A stretch of 64,000 nt of DNA, from NCBI GenBank assembly GCA_002720095.2, contig PBGP02000022.1, forward strand, positions 62,001 through 126,000, in the 5' to 3' direction. A program made the translations under genes and the position numbers. Below, piece after piece: positions 45,537 through 54,017 of the stretch (position 1 is the stretch's first letter; the number at the start of each line of letters is the position of its first letter). The DNA is from Methanobacteriota archaeon. Its GTDB lineage: Archaea; Thermoplasmatota; Poseidoniia; Poseidoniales; Poseidoniaceae. Under the pieces are notes generated by a model. That model made no database searches. It worked only from the letters and a program-made list of their open reading frames with translations, and was not told where the DNA came from.

Positions 45537-46082
45537 ATGAGCGCAATTAAAGTACTAGGGATTTCTGGAAGTTACGGTTTAAACTCTAATAATTCTAAGT
45601 TGGTTAAATTAGGTTTAGATATTTTGAAGGAATTGGGCGCAGAAACTATTTTTTGGGATCTTAATGAAAAACCATTACCACTTGTCGGTGAAGAAGGAAG
45701 TTGGGAAAATAAGAATGTAAATGAATTCCAAAATTTAGCCACAGAAGTTAATTCATACTTACTTTCATCTCCTGAGTATCACGGTTGTATGTCTGGAGTA
45801 ATGAAAAATCAGCTAGATTGGATATACAGCAAACATGTTAGCGGTAAACCATTCGGGTTAATGTCAACCTTAGGAGGACAATCTAATTCCAACACACTTA
45901 ATCAAATGAGAATTGCCGTAAGATGGATACATGGTTGGGCAATTCCAGAACAAATTGCAGTTCCCAGCATTAAAGATGCCTTTAATGAAGACGGATTGTT
46001 AAAAAATGAATTACTAATGGAAAGGTTAGAGAATATGATGGAATCATTATTTCAAACCACATTGCTTTTTAAAAACAAGTAA
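45537..46082 (+). CDS. NADPH-dependent FMN reductase family protein
   Basis: Flavodoxin-fold flavin reductase of 181 residues. The phosphate-binding loop VLGISGSYGLNSNNSKL opens the protein and SSPEYHGCMSGVMKNQLDW is the family fingerprint (Pro-Glu-Tyr). It probably reduces flavins or quinones; ArsH and SsuE share the family. Divergent from the TPR gene; a TATA-like ATACTATATC about 22-27 bases before ATG 45537 suggests leaderless mRNA. Confidence 0.9.
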   Translation: MSAIKVLGISGSYGLNSNNSKLVKLGLDILKELGAETIFWDLNEKPLPLVGEEGSWENKNVNEFQNLATEVNSYLLSSPEYHGCMSGVMKNQLDWIYSKHVSGKPFGLMSTLGGQSNSNTLNQMRIAVRWIHGWAIPEQIAVPSIKDAFNEDGLLKNELLMERLENMMESLFQTTLLFKNK

Positions 46083-46092
46083 TATTTTCTAT

Positions 46093-46596
46093 TTACTCTT
46101 CCAATGGCGACCAGTCCAACCCCAACTTAGGATCTGGGTCTGGCAAAGGGTTTTCCAAATTATTTAATCCTGGTCCGTTAAGCCAACTTTGATCAAACTT
46201 TTCTTTTAACATAACAATAAACCCTAATGACTCAAATTGTCTTAATGCCATAGCAGTTCTCTCTTCAACAGGGTGAATATGTTCAGCAAAAACATCATCC
46301 AATATTTTACAAATTTCTCGAAATGTTCTGAAACCATTGGATAATTCCCAAAGTAAACTATTCATATCATCTAGAGGTCTTCTTAGGACTTTAGGACCGC
46401 CTGTGATTTTAAACATTAATTTTTCAAGGTTCTGGAATATTTTTCGAAACCCCCTCAAATTGTGAAATTCTTTCCAGATTCTAATCACTATTAACCTCCC
46501 TGTAACTCCGGGCTCATCTAAATCTAATTCCACTAGACCTCTACGTGCCCACCAGACAGGTGTTCTAGTAGGATAAAATTCACTTAAATCGTTAAT
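46093..46596 (-). CDS. PqqD-like winged-helix protein, probable AUU start
   Basis: Unknown function. The C-terminal half (DMNSLLWELSNGFRTFREI to RQFESLGFIVML) has the pattern of the PqqD/peptide-chaperone fold: a short hydrophobic-plus-gene ...WEL-xxG-xRT-xxEI... The N-terminal half (TPVWWARRGLVELDLDEPG) is not recognised. The frame is open to ATG 46710, but that region is the coding strand of the overlapping microprotein gene in another frame. A perfect GGAGGTG lies at 46608-46602, five bases before in-frame ATT at 46596, making AUU the likely start. The downstream ATG near residue 60 would remove most of the protein. Fourth gene of the surface cassette. Confidence 0.6.
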   Translation of the reverse strand: MNDLSEFYPTRTPVWWARRGLVELDLDEPGVTGRLIVIRIWKEFHNLRGFRKIFQNLEKLMFKITGGPKVLRRPLDDMNSLLWELSNGFRTFREICKILDDVFAEHIHPVEERTAMALRQFESLGFIVMLKEKFDQSWLNGPGLNNLENPLPDPDPKLGLDWSPLEE

Positions 46597-46598
46597 TT

Positions 46599-46772
46599 TT
46601 ACACCTCCATTCCTAGAGTCCAAAACAATAAGGTTAACATTGAAATTATACCTAAAGTGGATGTTAATCTTAATAATTCTTCTTTTTGTGTATAATTCCT
46701 CAAATACCAAGATGTCACTCCAAAAAAACTAACAAAGAAAAGAAGAAAATACCACAAAGGAGGAAATACCAT
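46599..46772 (-). CDS. 57-residue two-TM microprotein
   Basis: A 58-codon frame from ATG 46772 to TAA at 46599-46601. The product has two hydrophobic helices, PPLWYFLLFFVSFFGVTSWYL and STLGIISMLTLLFWTLGM, separated by a basic/acidic loop (RNYTQKEELLRL). It starts 16 bases after the stop of the 1207-residue surface protein and ends inside the GGAGGTG site of the next gene (GGAGGTGTAA), a typical operon junction. It replaces the overlapping, poorly supported N-terminal extension of the PqqD-like frame. No family recognised. Confidence 0.6.
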   Translation of the reverse strand: MVFPPLWYFLLFFVSFFGVTSWYLRNYTQKEELLRLTSTLGIISMLTLLFWTLGMEV

Positions 46773-46788
46773 TTAACCACAACTAACA

Positions 46789-49700
46789 TTATTTTTCATT
46801 ACCTAATAAAGATCCAAAAGCATCTTCAAGAGATAAACTATTATCTGATTCAGGGGGTCTAGATTTAGGAAGTATAAATTTAGTGGGTTGTAAATAATCT
46901 GTATCATTGTTAATTTTCAAGTTATTACTTGGTGCCAATGAATTATTCAAATTCATAGCATCTTGATTCTGCAAATTATAATTTCGCATATGTAAATTAT
47001 TTGAATTATCTAAGGCAATAATATCCAAAGTGTCATCAAAAACAATACTACTTTTCTGTCTAACAAATATAGCTAATAAAATTATTATCATCACTGTAAA
47101 TAATGTAAACAAGGCAGTAAAACCAGCATTCTCTGAAAAAAGTAAATGCAGTCTATTTTTTGAATCAGAATCCATTATATCGATTTCTACACCTAAAGAT
47201 GATAATAAATTACCGTATTTGTCAACCACTCTAAAATCAACCTCTTTCAATCCAGGAGTATTAAAAACGAGGCTACAATCCAGTCTGGATATTTTTTCTA
47301 TTCTATAGTTTGACGCTGGAATAATCACTTTAAATTCACCATCTTTAGAAGGGTCATCACAACTTAATTCACCACCCTCAGATATAACATTTTTAAGCTC
47401 CAATTCCTCAATAACTGTTGAGCTACTCACTAAATCTATAGAAAAATAAATCCTTTCATTCAAATCAAAAGAGTAGACGTCAAAATTAAAGTCAGCGAAT
47501 ACATTTCTATAAATTGAGATATCAATCTTTGTAATATTGCTCAAATTCTTTGATATGCCTAATTGGTTACTTCCTCCTTGTACAATCCATTTCAAATTTA
47601 AATCTGTAGGTACAATAGTTTCAGCAGGAATTATCACTAAAATTTCTATATTTGCAAATTGCTGTTTTCCCAAAGGAATAGATGCCCATTCACTTTCAGA
47701 ATAATATTCGTCACTGTACATTGGAACTTTTAAAAAAACATTAATATCAGATATATCATTATTAGACTCCAATTCGAATTTTACTTTCAGATTTTTGTCT
47801 ACGCTATTGCCTAAATTTGCTAACGTAGCATTTAATCTTATTTCCTCACCAGCTGCTGTTGATATCTGATTAATTGGACTAATCACCCATTCTGGTAAAA
47901 ATAGCATTGCAGTCTCTCCAGAATACTCTATCAAATTATTAGATAAATTAATTTCATTATCATTCTGAATGGATACCACAGAAATATAGAAATCAATGAA
48001 TTTTTGACTTTCAACTTCTTGAGGAACAAGTACATGTAGATTGATTTTAATATTGCTTCCGCCATCGTAAATGGGTGATATTTGGTAATTTTCAATTACT
48101 TCTACCCCGTCTGTAAACCAATACTCCCAATCATAATCGAGATTCTCTACATTAAAGTTTACAATGTCTGCACCATTTCCAAAATTATTAATTTCAAAAG
48201 TAAGTATATTTTGACTTCCAGGATTCATGTAATAATTACTCTCTAAATTTGAAATCGTTAGATTGCTAACCATCCTCACCGAAAAATGATTGAATTCTAT
48301 CGATGGAATAGTTTCACCACTTCTCAAACTTTTTATTACTGGAATTAAACTGGGCCCAGAATCACTTTTTTGTGCATTTTCAGGTACATGTATTGAAAGT
48401 TTAATCTCCCTGCTACTAAGTCCTTGGACTTCAAAAACATGTGGATTAGCGCAATCTTCTCCGTCAACTATAATTGATTCTGAAAATTCTGATTCAATAA
48501 CCCAACTTCGAAAACCTTGTCGTATGAAACAAAGTTCAAAAATATCAAAAGCTGATGCATTATTCCATATTTTAAATGGAAGTTCAACTGTTGAGCCAGG
48601 TATAGGCTCTTTTACTGTACTGTCTAATCCAATAATATCCACAGCCATGAATGCATTAGACACCATTCCGGCTGTAGCATTGACTCTGAACTTAACTTCA
48701 ACATCTGGTCTCTCGTTGCTTGTAGCAGTTAAGATAATACTACTAAATTGTCCAGCAATTGCATTAGTTGGAACATCCACAACCATCTGAATGAATGCCG
48801 AATCACCAGGACTCAATTCTAATGATTGTACCTGATTCCAAGCTATTCCAAAAGTCCATTCATTTCTAATCAAAAAATTTTCAGATGATATTGAAAATAT
48901 ATCATCTGCATCCCCAGCATTAATCAAAGAAACATTGAATTCACAAACATTACCCGGCCTACAATATCCAGATTCTTCTTCAAATTGGAATTTTGGAAGG
49001 TATGTTGGGAGAACATCTAGTTTAAATTCTTTCGAATCCTTAGAGATTCCTGGAGAATTAAAAGATATAACACTGATACTTAAATCTTCAATTCCAATGT
49101 TTGAATCATCAGCAGGTCTAATTTTAAGTTCAAGAGATCGAGATTCACCCTTAGGTATTTCTATTCCAATTTGATTATCAACAGGACCGCCATTAAGATA
49201 GTTTATAGACCAAAGCCAATTATCAGGTAAATCCTTCATCTCAAAATATACTCTATCCTCTAAGTTACCTTGATTAATAATTTGAAGTTGATGTGTGGAC
49301 CATTCCTCAGCAGAGGCCTCTCCGTTAGATAAAGTTGCAATTTTAGGGCTATATTCTATGTTTTTAGCTGCTTGATCATATACCATTACAAAATCATCTA
49401 TCCAGTAACCAACATCTGTATTTACTGCATTTGAGTCAAAATTGAATCGGATTTTAGAATTGGAATTCATTTCTTGTGGGTCTAAAAAATAATTAAATAA
49501 ATTCCAATTCTCACCATTAGGATCTATAACATTACTTAATGAACCTAGTGTTTTCCAGCTGTTTTGAGAATTAAGTATCTGTAGGTTCAAATAATCACCT
49601 GACCTACTTGCTCCAGAAGCCAAAAAAGATATTTGAAATGGTTTCTGCGGAGAATTTACCCTGTCACTAAAATCAATAAATGAGGTTTCCATATTTTCGT

Positions 49701-50412
49701 CCCAATTATTACCGTATGCATTAATTGAAGTATCACCAACATAAAATGAGTTTTTACTAAATGATGAAAAATCATGTGGACTGATACCAGTATCTTGATC
49801 TATAGACCAATAGTTAGACATTGTAGACCAGACACCGACATTATCAGCATTTTCGTAAATATTCCCTATAGTATAATGCCTTGAAAGAACATCGTTTGCA
49901 ATATCAGAATCCTGAGGATGTGACGTGATTGCTCTAATAGTATGATTTCCAGAATAATCTGGAATCCATTTTATTTCAACAATTTTTGAACTTGTGGCTG
50001 TTATGCTATCAACTTGTATTAATTGTTCAAATAAAACAAAATCACTATACTCATTATGCTCTACTAAAACTCTTAAATCAAACTGCCCACTGTCAACAAT
50101 TCCTCTGTTCTCTATTGTTACAGATATTTTTTGTTCTTTATTTAGCATACCATCAACTACCCAAAGAGTGTCTGGACGATCCACGGTATCGCAACAGTCA
50201 TAACTTGATAATAATCCATATGCTAGATAATCTGTGTCGCTGACATACTGAAAATCAAATAATGATGGAGATAAGTCAATACCTGATGACTTATGAACTA
50301 CATTATTAACTTGTAAAGAATTTGACAGTTGGATAGAATCTATATTGTCAAATAATGAAACAGAATTAAACATCAACAAAGTAAGAATACACACCATGAA
50401 GCGAGATGCCAC
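46789..50412 (-). CDS. Very large membrane-anchored surface protein with CARDB/NEW3-like modules
   Basis: 1207 residues. Signal peptide at the N-terminus (MASRFMVCILTLLMFNSV; GTG 50412, or ATG 50397). The ectodomain consists of repeated beta-sandwich modules typical of CARDB/NEW3 domains: ENRGIVDSGQFDLRVLV, TIRAITSHP, INQGNLEDRVYFEM, NAGDADDIFSISSEN, NFGNGADIVNFNVENL, and LSPGDSAFIQMVVDVP patterns. A lectin-like segment with GYWIDDFVMVYD lies at about 330. One TM (FTALFTLFTVMIIILLAIFV) near 1120 and a cytoplasmic tail of about 80 residues follow. It should be exposed on the cell surface. Second gene of the surface cassette. Confidence 0.75.
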   Translation of the reverse strand: MASRFMVCILTLLMFNSVSLFDNIDSIQLSNSLQVNNVVHKSSGIDLSPSLFDFQYVSDTDYLAYGLLSSYDCCDTVDRPDTLWVVDGMLNKEQKISVTIENRGIVDSGQFDLRVLVEHNEYSDFVLFEQLIQVDSITATSSKIVEIKWIPDYSGNHTIRAITSHPQDSDIANDVLSRHYTIGNIYENADNVGVWSTMSNYWSIDQDTGISPHDFSSFSKNSFYVGDTSINAYGNNWDENMETSFIDFSDRVNSPQKPFQISFLASGASRSGDYLNLQILNSQNSWKTLGSLSNVIDPNGENWNLFNYFLDPQEMNSNSKIRFNFDSNAVNTDVGYWIDDFVMVYDQAAKNIEYSPKIATLSNGEASAEEWSTHQLQIINQGNLEDRVYFEMKDLPDNWLWSINYLNGGPVDNQIGIEIPKGESRSLELKIRPADDSNIGIEDLSISVISFNSPGISKDSKEFKLDVLPTYLPKFQFEEESGYCRPGNVCEFNVSLINAGDADDIFSISSENFLIRNEWTFGIAWNQVQSLELSPGDSAFIQMVVDVPTNAIAGQFSSIILTATSNERPDVEVKFRVNATAGMVSNAFMAVDIIGLDSTVKEPIPGSTVELPFKIWNNASAFDIFELCFIRQGFRSWVIESEFSESIIVDGEDCANPHVFEVQGLSSREIKLSIHVPENAQKSDSGPSLIPVIKSLRSGETIPSIEFNHFSVRMVSNLTISNLESNYYMNPGSQNILTFEINNFGNGADIVNFNVENLDYDWEYWFTDGVEVIENYQISPIYDGGSNIKINLHVLVPQEVESQKFIDFYISVVSIQNDNEINLSNNLIEYSGETAMLFLPEWVISPINQISTAAGEEIRLNATLANLGNSVDKNLKVKFELESNNDISDINVFLKVPMYSDEYYSESEWASIPLGKQQFANIEILVIIPAETIVPTDLNLKWIVQGGSNQLGISKNLSNITKIDISIYRNVFADFNFDVYSFDLNERIYFSIDLVSSSTVIEELELKNVISEGGELSCDDPSKDGEFKVIIPASNYRIEKISRLDCSLVFNTPGLKEVDFRVVDKYGNLLSSLGVEIDIMDSDSKNRLHLLFSENAGFTALFTLFTVMIIILLAIFVRQKSSIVFDDTLDIIALDNSNNLHMRNYNLQNQDAMNLNNSLAPSNNLKINNDTDYLQPTKFILPKSRPPESDNSLSLEDAFGSLLGNEK

Positions 50413-50454
50413 GATTAAAGAGTATGAGAGATTACTATTTCAAACCATTGACAT

Positions 50455-51297
50455 TCAGGTTTCGTCATCTTCTATTGCTAATAGTAATTCTTCTCTTTCT
50501 TTTTTATCAGATTGCCTAGAAATGAAATAAATTAAGAAAGCAGGAACTAACAAAATCATGAAACATCCAATCAATGCAGCCATGGACCATAGCATCTCGG
50601 TAGCTGCATCTATTGTAAATAATTCTATGCTAATTATTTCTTCATTTACGTAATTGACGCTCAGTGTTGGATCTAAATGAGACTGATTTCCTTCTGATTC
50701 TATAGAAATTTGCCATAATCCTGATTCATGTGTGTTGTTGAATATAGTATTTGAAATGTTTAATGCAGAGTAAAAATCGTCGGCTCTAACAGTGCCTCCA
50801 TCTCGGATAGCTGGATTAGGATGTGTTAATGACACGAAGACTCCATTTCCTTCGTCTAGTAACATAGTATGGGTTGAACCAGTTTGACAATCCACAACAA
50901 CCCATATATCTTCACCGTCTTTACTTACTCGATCGGCGCAGTTAAAGTCTGAATTAATATCTCCAAGTTCAGGGTGTGACCAGAATGAACCGTCCACATT
51001 AATCACTTTCAAGTTTGAATTTTCATGGGCCCCACTAACAGTAACATTGACCCAAGTTAAATTTGTGGTACTGGTTTCAAATTCCCATATCCAAACCGTC
51101 TTTCCGTTTTGAAATACGGGGGTATTTCCAATGGTAGTTAACTCAGCATCGGAGTTAATTTTTGATGATTTGTATAGATAATAACCAGAATTATTTGAAG
51201 CCCCGTAAACAGCGTATGCAAGTATAAATATTAGCGTAAAAGAGAGGATTAATACAGTACGAATCATATTTGGATTTTGCTTCATCGCTTCCCGCAT
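50455..51297 (-). CDS. Single-pass surface protein with signal anchor and C-terminal TM
   Basis: About 280 residues from ATG 51297. Near the N-terminus a hydrophobic segment (MIRTVLILSFTLIFILAYAVYG), then an ectodomain of about 190 residues with several N-glycosylation sequons (NNS, NLT, NVT, NIS, NQS), two Cys that could pair, and near the C-terminus a TM (MLWSMAALIGCFMILLVPAFLIYFIS) with a charged tail. Function unknown. Head of a four-gene minus-strand series followed 42 bases later by the 1207-residue surface protein. It is divergent from rps19e. Confidence 0.7.
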   Translation of the reverse strand: MREAMKQNPNMIRTVLILSFTLIFILAYAVYGASNNSGYYLYKSSKINSDAELTTIGNTPVFQNGKTVWIWEFETSTTNLTWVNVTVSGAHENSNLKVINVDGSFWSHPELGDINSDFNCADRVSKDGEDIWVVVDCQTGSTHTMLLDEGNGVFVSLTHPNPAIRDGGTVRADDFYSALNISNTIFNNTHESGLWQISIESEGNQSHLDPTLSVNYVNEEIISIELFTIDAATEMLWSMAALIGCFMILLVPAFLIYFISRQSDKKEREELLLAIEDDET

Positions 51298-51407
51298 GAT
51301 TATCGCAATAATTCTACTCGTTTCAAGGTTCGTAGTGTAATTGTGAACAAAATATGCCCATCGTAGTTTTATACGGGAAGTTTGTGGGCAGGACGCTCGG
51401 TGATACA

Positions 51408-51902
51408 ATGACTACGCACTATGACGTTCCTGCATCATTATTACTGCCCTCTTTAGCATCAAAATTAAGTGAAATGGAAGCCATTAACAGGCCTGAATGG
51501 TCTGATGATGTTAAAACAGGTTCTAACAGAGAAAGGCCACCCGTTCAAGATGATTGGTGGGAAATGCGGTGTGCAGCTATACTTAGAAAAGTAGCAAGAT
51601 TGGGGCCAATTGGAGTTAAGCATTTGGCAGACGAATTTGGCGGTCCTAGGAACAGAAATGTAAAACCTAACAGAGCTAAATCAGGATCAAGGCACATTAT
51701 TAGGACCGCATTAATTCAACTTGAAAATGCTGGATTAGTCGAAAAAAGTTTAGTCAAATCAATTGAAAATGTCTATGGAGAAAATGTAGAAATTACCAGA
51801 GGTAGAAAATTAACTAGTGAAGGTCAGAAATTTTTAGATAATTGTTCGCATTCTGTCAGAAAAGAGGCAAATGAAAATAACATTGGTTTAGATAAATATT
51901 AG
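51408..51902 (+). CDS. rps19e: Ribosomal protein eS19
   Basis: Small-subunit protein with winged-helix fold, 164 residues. The N-terminus [20 protein letters not shown] and [23 protein letters not shown] followed by [33 protein letters not shown] are family-diagnostic. ATG 51408 is preceded by GGTGAT; the frame is open to 51354 but those residues do not match. First gene of a eS19-eL39-eL31-eS17 series. Confidence 0.96.
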   Translation: MTTHYDVPASLLLPSLASKLSEMEAINRPEWSDDVKTGSNRERPPVQDDWWEMRCAAILRKVARLGPIGVKHLADEFGGPRNRNVKPNRAKSGSRHIIRTALIQLENAGLVEKSLVKSIENVYGENVEITRGRKLTSEGQKFLDNCSHSVRKEANENNIGLDKY

Positions 51903-51910
51903 GTGATATC

Positions 51911-52066
51911 ATGGCAAAACACAAACCTTTGGCTAAAAAACTTAGACTTCAAAAAGTCACTAAACAAAACCGTAGAGTACCTGTTTGGGTCACACTTAAG
52001 ACTTCAAGAAAGATGAATACACATCCAAAAAGACACATGTGGAGAAGAAGTAAATTGCAAAGGTGA
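51911..52066 (+). CDS. rpl39e: Ribosomal protein eL39
   Basis: The 51-codon protein starts [20 protein letters not shown] and contains [12 protein letters not shown], the [17 protein letters not shown]-terminus: full match with archaeal/eukaryal L39, which lines the exit tunnel. ATG 51911 follows AGGTGATATC. The stop (TGA 52064-52066) overlaps the ribosome-binding site of the L31e gene. Confidence 0.95.
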   Translation: MAKHKPLAKKLRLQKVTKQNRRVPVWVTLKTSRKMNTHPKRHMWRRSKLQR

Positions 52067-52070
52067 TTAT

Positions 52071-52346
52071 TTGGCAAGAGGAGCGATAAGTGAATTAACA
52101 GTACCACTCAGAGCAGCATGGAATGTTCCAAGAAATAAGCGAGCATCTAGGGCCATATCTGAAATTAGAAATCAAGTTCAAAGGCATTTAAAAGTTGGAA
52201 TAGATGAATCTGTTTGGATTGACCCTAGAGTAAATGAGCATATCTGGAAAAATGGAATTGAAAACCCGCCCAGAAGAGTCAGGCTACAGATTACCAGACA
52301 TGATGAAGAAGATATTCCTATTGAAGTTAAATTAATGGAGGATTAA
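52071..52346 (+). CDS. rpl31e: Ribosomal protein eL31
   Basis: A 91-residue large-subunit protein near the tunnel exit. It has VPLRAAWNVPRNKRASRAI, KVGIDESVWIDPRVNEHIWKNG and PPRRVRLQITRHDEE, typical of archaeal L31e. TTG 52071 with AGGTGAT upstream is the start. Placed between eL39 and eS17. In many archaea aIF6 follows here; it does not. Confidence 0.95.
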   Translation: MARGAISELTVPLRAAWNVPRNKRASRAISEIRNQVQRHLKVGIDESVWIDPRVNEHIWKNGIENPPRRVRLQITRHDEEDIPIEVKLMED

Positions 52347-52348
52347 AA

Positions 52349-52540
52349 TTGGGACGAATTAGACCATCGTTTGTTAAAATAAGAGCAATTAAATTAGTAA
52401 ATGAATACCCTGGTGAGTTTACACCAGATTTCGAAAATAATAAGAATTTAGTAGAAAAATACACAGAAGGAGCCAATAAAAGAATGAGAAATTGGATTGC
52501 TGGATATATTACAAGATACGTTCAAAGAAGAACAGATTGA
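52349..52540 (+). CDS. rps17e: Ribosomal protein eS17
   Basis: A 63-residue small-subunit protein. MGRIRPSFVKIRAIKLVNEYP, DFENNKNLVEK and RMRNWIAGYITRYVQRR match archaeal S17e. Start is TTG 52349 with GGAGGATT eight bases upstream. It overlaps no other gene but ends at the base before the next start region. Confidence 0.94.
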   Translation: MGRIRPSFVKIRAIKLVNEYPGEFTPDFENNKNLVEKYTEGANKRMRNWIAGYITRYVQRRTD

Positions 52541-52545
52541 GTAAA

Positions 52546-52716
52546 ATGGCAATTATTGTTGATTGGTACTCTTCACCGATTGTTGCTAAAAGTAATGATA
52601 AAATAGAGTTGTCAGAATTTTTAGATTTTTTAAAAAAGAGAGGTATTCACAGACATAGCATAATAATGAAAGACAGAGATTCAGACGGTTTCTTATTTTT
52701 CATTTATTCAATATGA
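52546..52716 (+). CDS. 56-residue microprotein in the ribosomal cluster
   Basis: ATG 52546 (or TTG 52537, overlapping the eS17 stop) gives a 56-residue alpha/beta-looking protein with VDWYSSPIVAKSNDK, ELSEFLDFLKKRGI and DRDSDGFLFFIYSI. It is not a named ribosomal protein that I recognise. Tight spacing between eS17 and the TrmJ-like gene suggests cotranscription and a translation-related role. Confidence 0.5.
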   Translation: MAIIVDWYSSPIVAKSNDKIELSEFLDFLKKRGIHRHSIIMKDRDSDGFLFFIYSI

Positions 52717-52739
52717 GATTATAGTTGTGGGGTTTGAAG

Positions 52740-53564
52740 ATGGGTGAATATCAAAAAATACCTTTACCCTCATATCCATACCAAATGAAAATAATATTAG
52801 TTAGACCATCTATCGAAGGAAATTTAGGTGCAATTGCGAGAAATATGATGAATTTCGGTTTTAATAATTTACATTTAGTATCGCCTGATTTATCAATTGG
52901 GGAGGAAGCCAGAAAAAGAGCGAAACATGCCCGTATTATTTTAGAAAATTGTGTCATACACAGTAAATTGAGTGACGCTGTAAAAGATTGTTCATTAGTA
53001 ATTGGAACGAGTGGAAAAAGAGAATTCGGAAAAAGAATTATGACCAGACATTTTATTAGCCCTGAAGAAATTTCAAAAAAAATATATCTCAATTCAGGAA
53101 GAATTGCTATTGTTTTCGGCCCAGAAGGTAAAGGCCTAACTCAAAATGAGTTAATTATGTGCGACCTATTAACTAGTATTCCAACTTGGGAAGGTTATCC
53201 AATTATGAATTTATCACATTCAGTGTCTGTAGTCTTGTATGAACTACACAAATATCATTTAAAGAACTGTGATTCTGAGGACCCTGGAATTAAGAAAAAT
53301 TCTATTTCTAAGGAGAGAAATTTAGATCCGAAAATTAGAAATTTACTTAGAACTCAATTACAAAAACTCGAGGAATCTCTACCATGGCCATCTGAAAGAA
53401 AACACTCAATCGCTAAAACATTTATAAGAACAATAATGAGAGGAAATCCTACAGATTTAGAAGTCCAGCAAATGCTAGGAGTTTTAATAGATTCCACGAC
53501 TGCAATACAGTTTCTAAATAAGAATGAAGATTGGAAGAGAAATAGAAAGAGAAGAGTAGAATAA
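52740..53564 (+). CDS. trmJ: TrmJ-like SPOUT tRNA (Cm32/Um32) 2'-O-methyltransferase
   Basis: 274 residues. SPOUT/SpoU motifs are visible: motif 1 GNLGAIARNMMNFG, LVIGTSGKR, motif 2 FGPEGKGLTQNELIMCD and motif 3 IPTWEGYPIMNLSHSVSVVLYE. A C-terminal helical extension follows. TrmJ methylates the ribose at position 32 of tRNAs. ATG 52740 is chosen over 52725. Last gene of the ribosomal cluster, convergent with queD. Confidence 0.9.
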   Translation: MGEYQKIPLPSYPYQMKIILVRPSIEGNLGAIARNMMNFGFNNLHLVSPDLSIGEEARKRAKHARIILENCVIHSKLSDAVKDCSLVIGTSGKREFGKRIMTRHFISPEEISKKIYLNSGRIAIVFGPEGKGLTQNELIMCDLLTSIPTWEGYPIMNLSHSVSVVLYELHKYHLKNCDSEDPGIKKNSISKERNLDPKIRNLLRTQLQKLEESLPWPSERKHSIAKTFIRTIMRGNPTDLEVQQMLGVLIDSTTAIQFLNKNEDWKRNRKRRVE

Positions 53565-53567
53565 AAG

Positions 53568-54017
53568 TCATTCATCTGGTTGGTAAATTGCAGAATTTTT
53601 ATCATTCTCTCTCACTTCAACTCTGTAACACCATGCCCTTTTATTTGTGAAATTAGCAATTAATTCGTTAGCAAATTCATATACAAATTTTGCTGAAAAT
53701 TCGATTGAAGCAGAATCAAGAACTCTTATGTCACAGGCACCTTTCAATTCTAGTTCCCTAAATTCTGAAAGAAGTGGATCATCTCTAGCTAATAGTAGGG
53801 TATGATCAAACCAATGCTCTAAAAATTTCTTTAATTCTTTTAGGCCACCAAAATCGACTACCCATCCATGTTTATCTAATTCTTCACAAGCGAAATGAAA
53901 AATAAATTCACGAGAATACCCATGAACATATGAACAATGACCTTCATTTTTCCATTGTCTATGGGCACAAGGTAGATTTCTGTACGTTTTGGTAGACGAA
54001 TATGATTTAGCAGTCAT
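53568..54017 (-). CDS. queD: 6-carboxytetrahydropterin synthase QueD
   Basis: Second step of preQ0 formation: dihydroneopterin triphosphate to 6-carboxy-tetrahydropterin. The 149-residue protein has the Cys/His substrate cluster CAHRQWKNEGHCSYVHGYSREF (three zinc His, catalytic Cys), VVDFGGLKELKKFLEHWFDHTLLL and the C-terminal ValExxE-like VEVRENDKNSA. It overlaps queC by one base. Last gene of the operon. A simple PTPS could look the same; operon context decides for QueD. Confidence 0.93.
   Translation of the reverse strand: MTAKSYSSTKTYRNLPCAHRQWKNEGHCSYVHGYSREFIFHFACEELDKHGWVVDFGGLKELKKFLEHWFDHTLLLARDDPLLSEFRELELKGACDIRVLDSASIEFSAKFVYEFANELIANFTNKRAWCYRVEVRENDKNSAIYQPDE

Noticed and set aside
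46599-46710. N-terminal extension of the PqqD-like protein
   Set aside because: The same bases encode the hydrophobic microprotein in another frame that links neatly to both neighbours; extension has no domain match.
47030-49174. Several plus-strand frames inside the 1207-residue surface protein gene
   Set aside because: Antisense shadows; no ribosome-binding sites or conserved motifs, while the minus frame is uninterrupted with signal peptide and TM.
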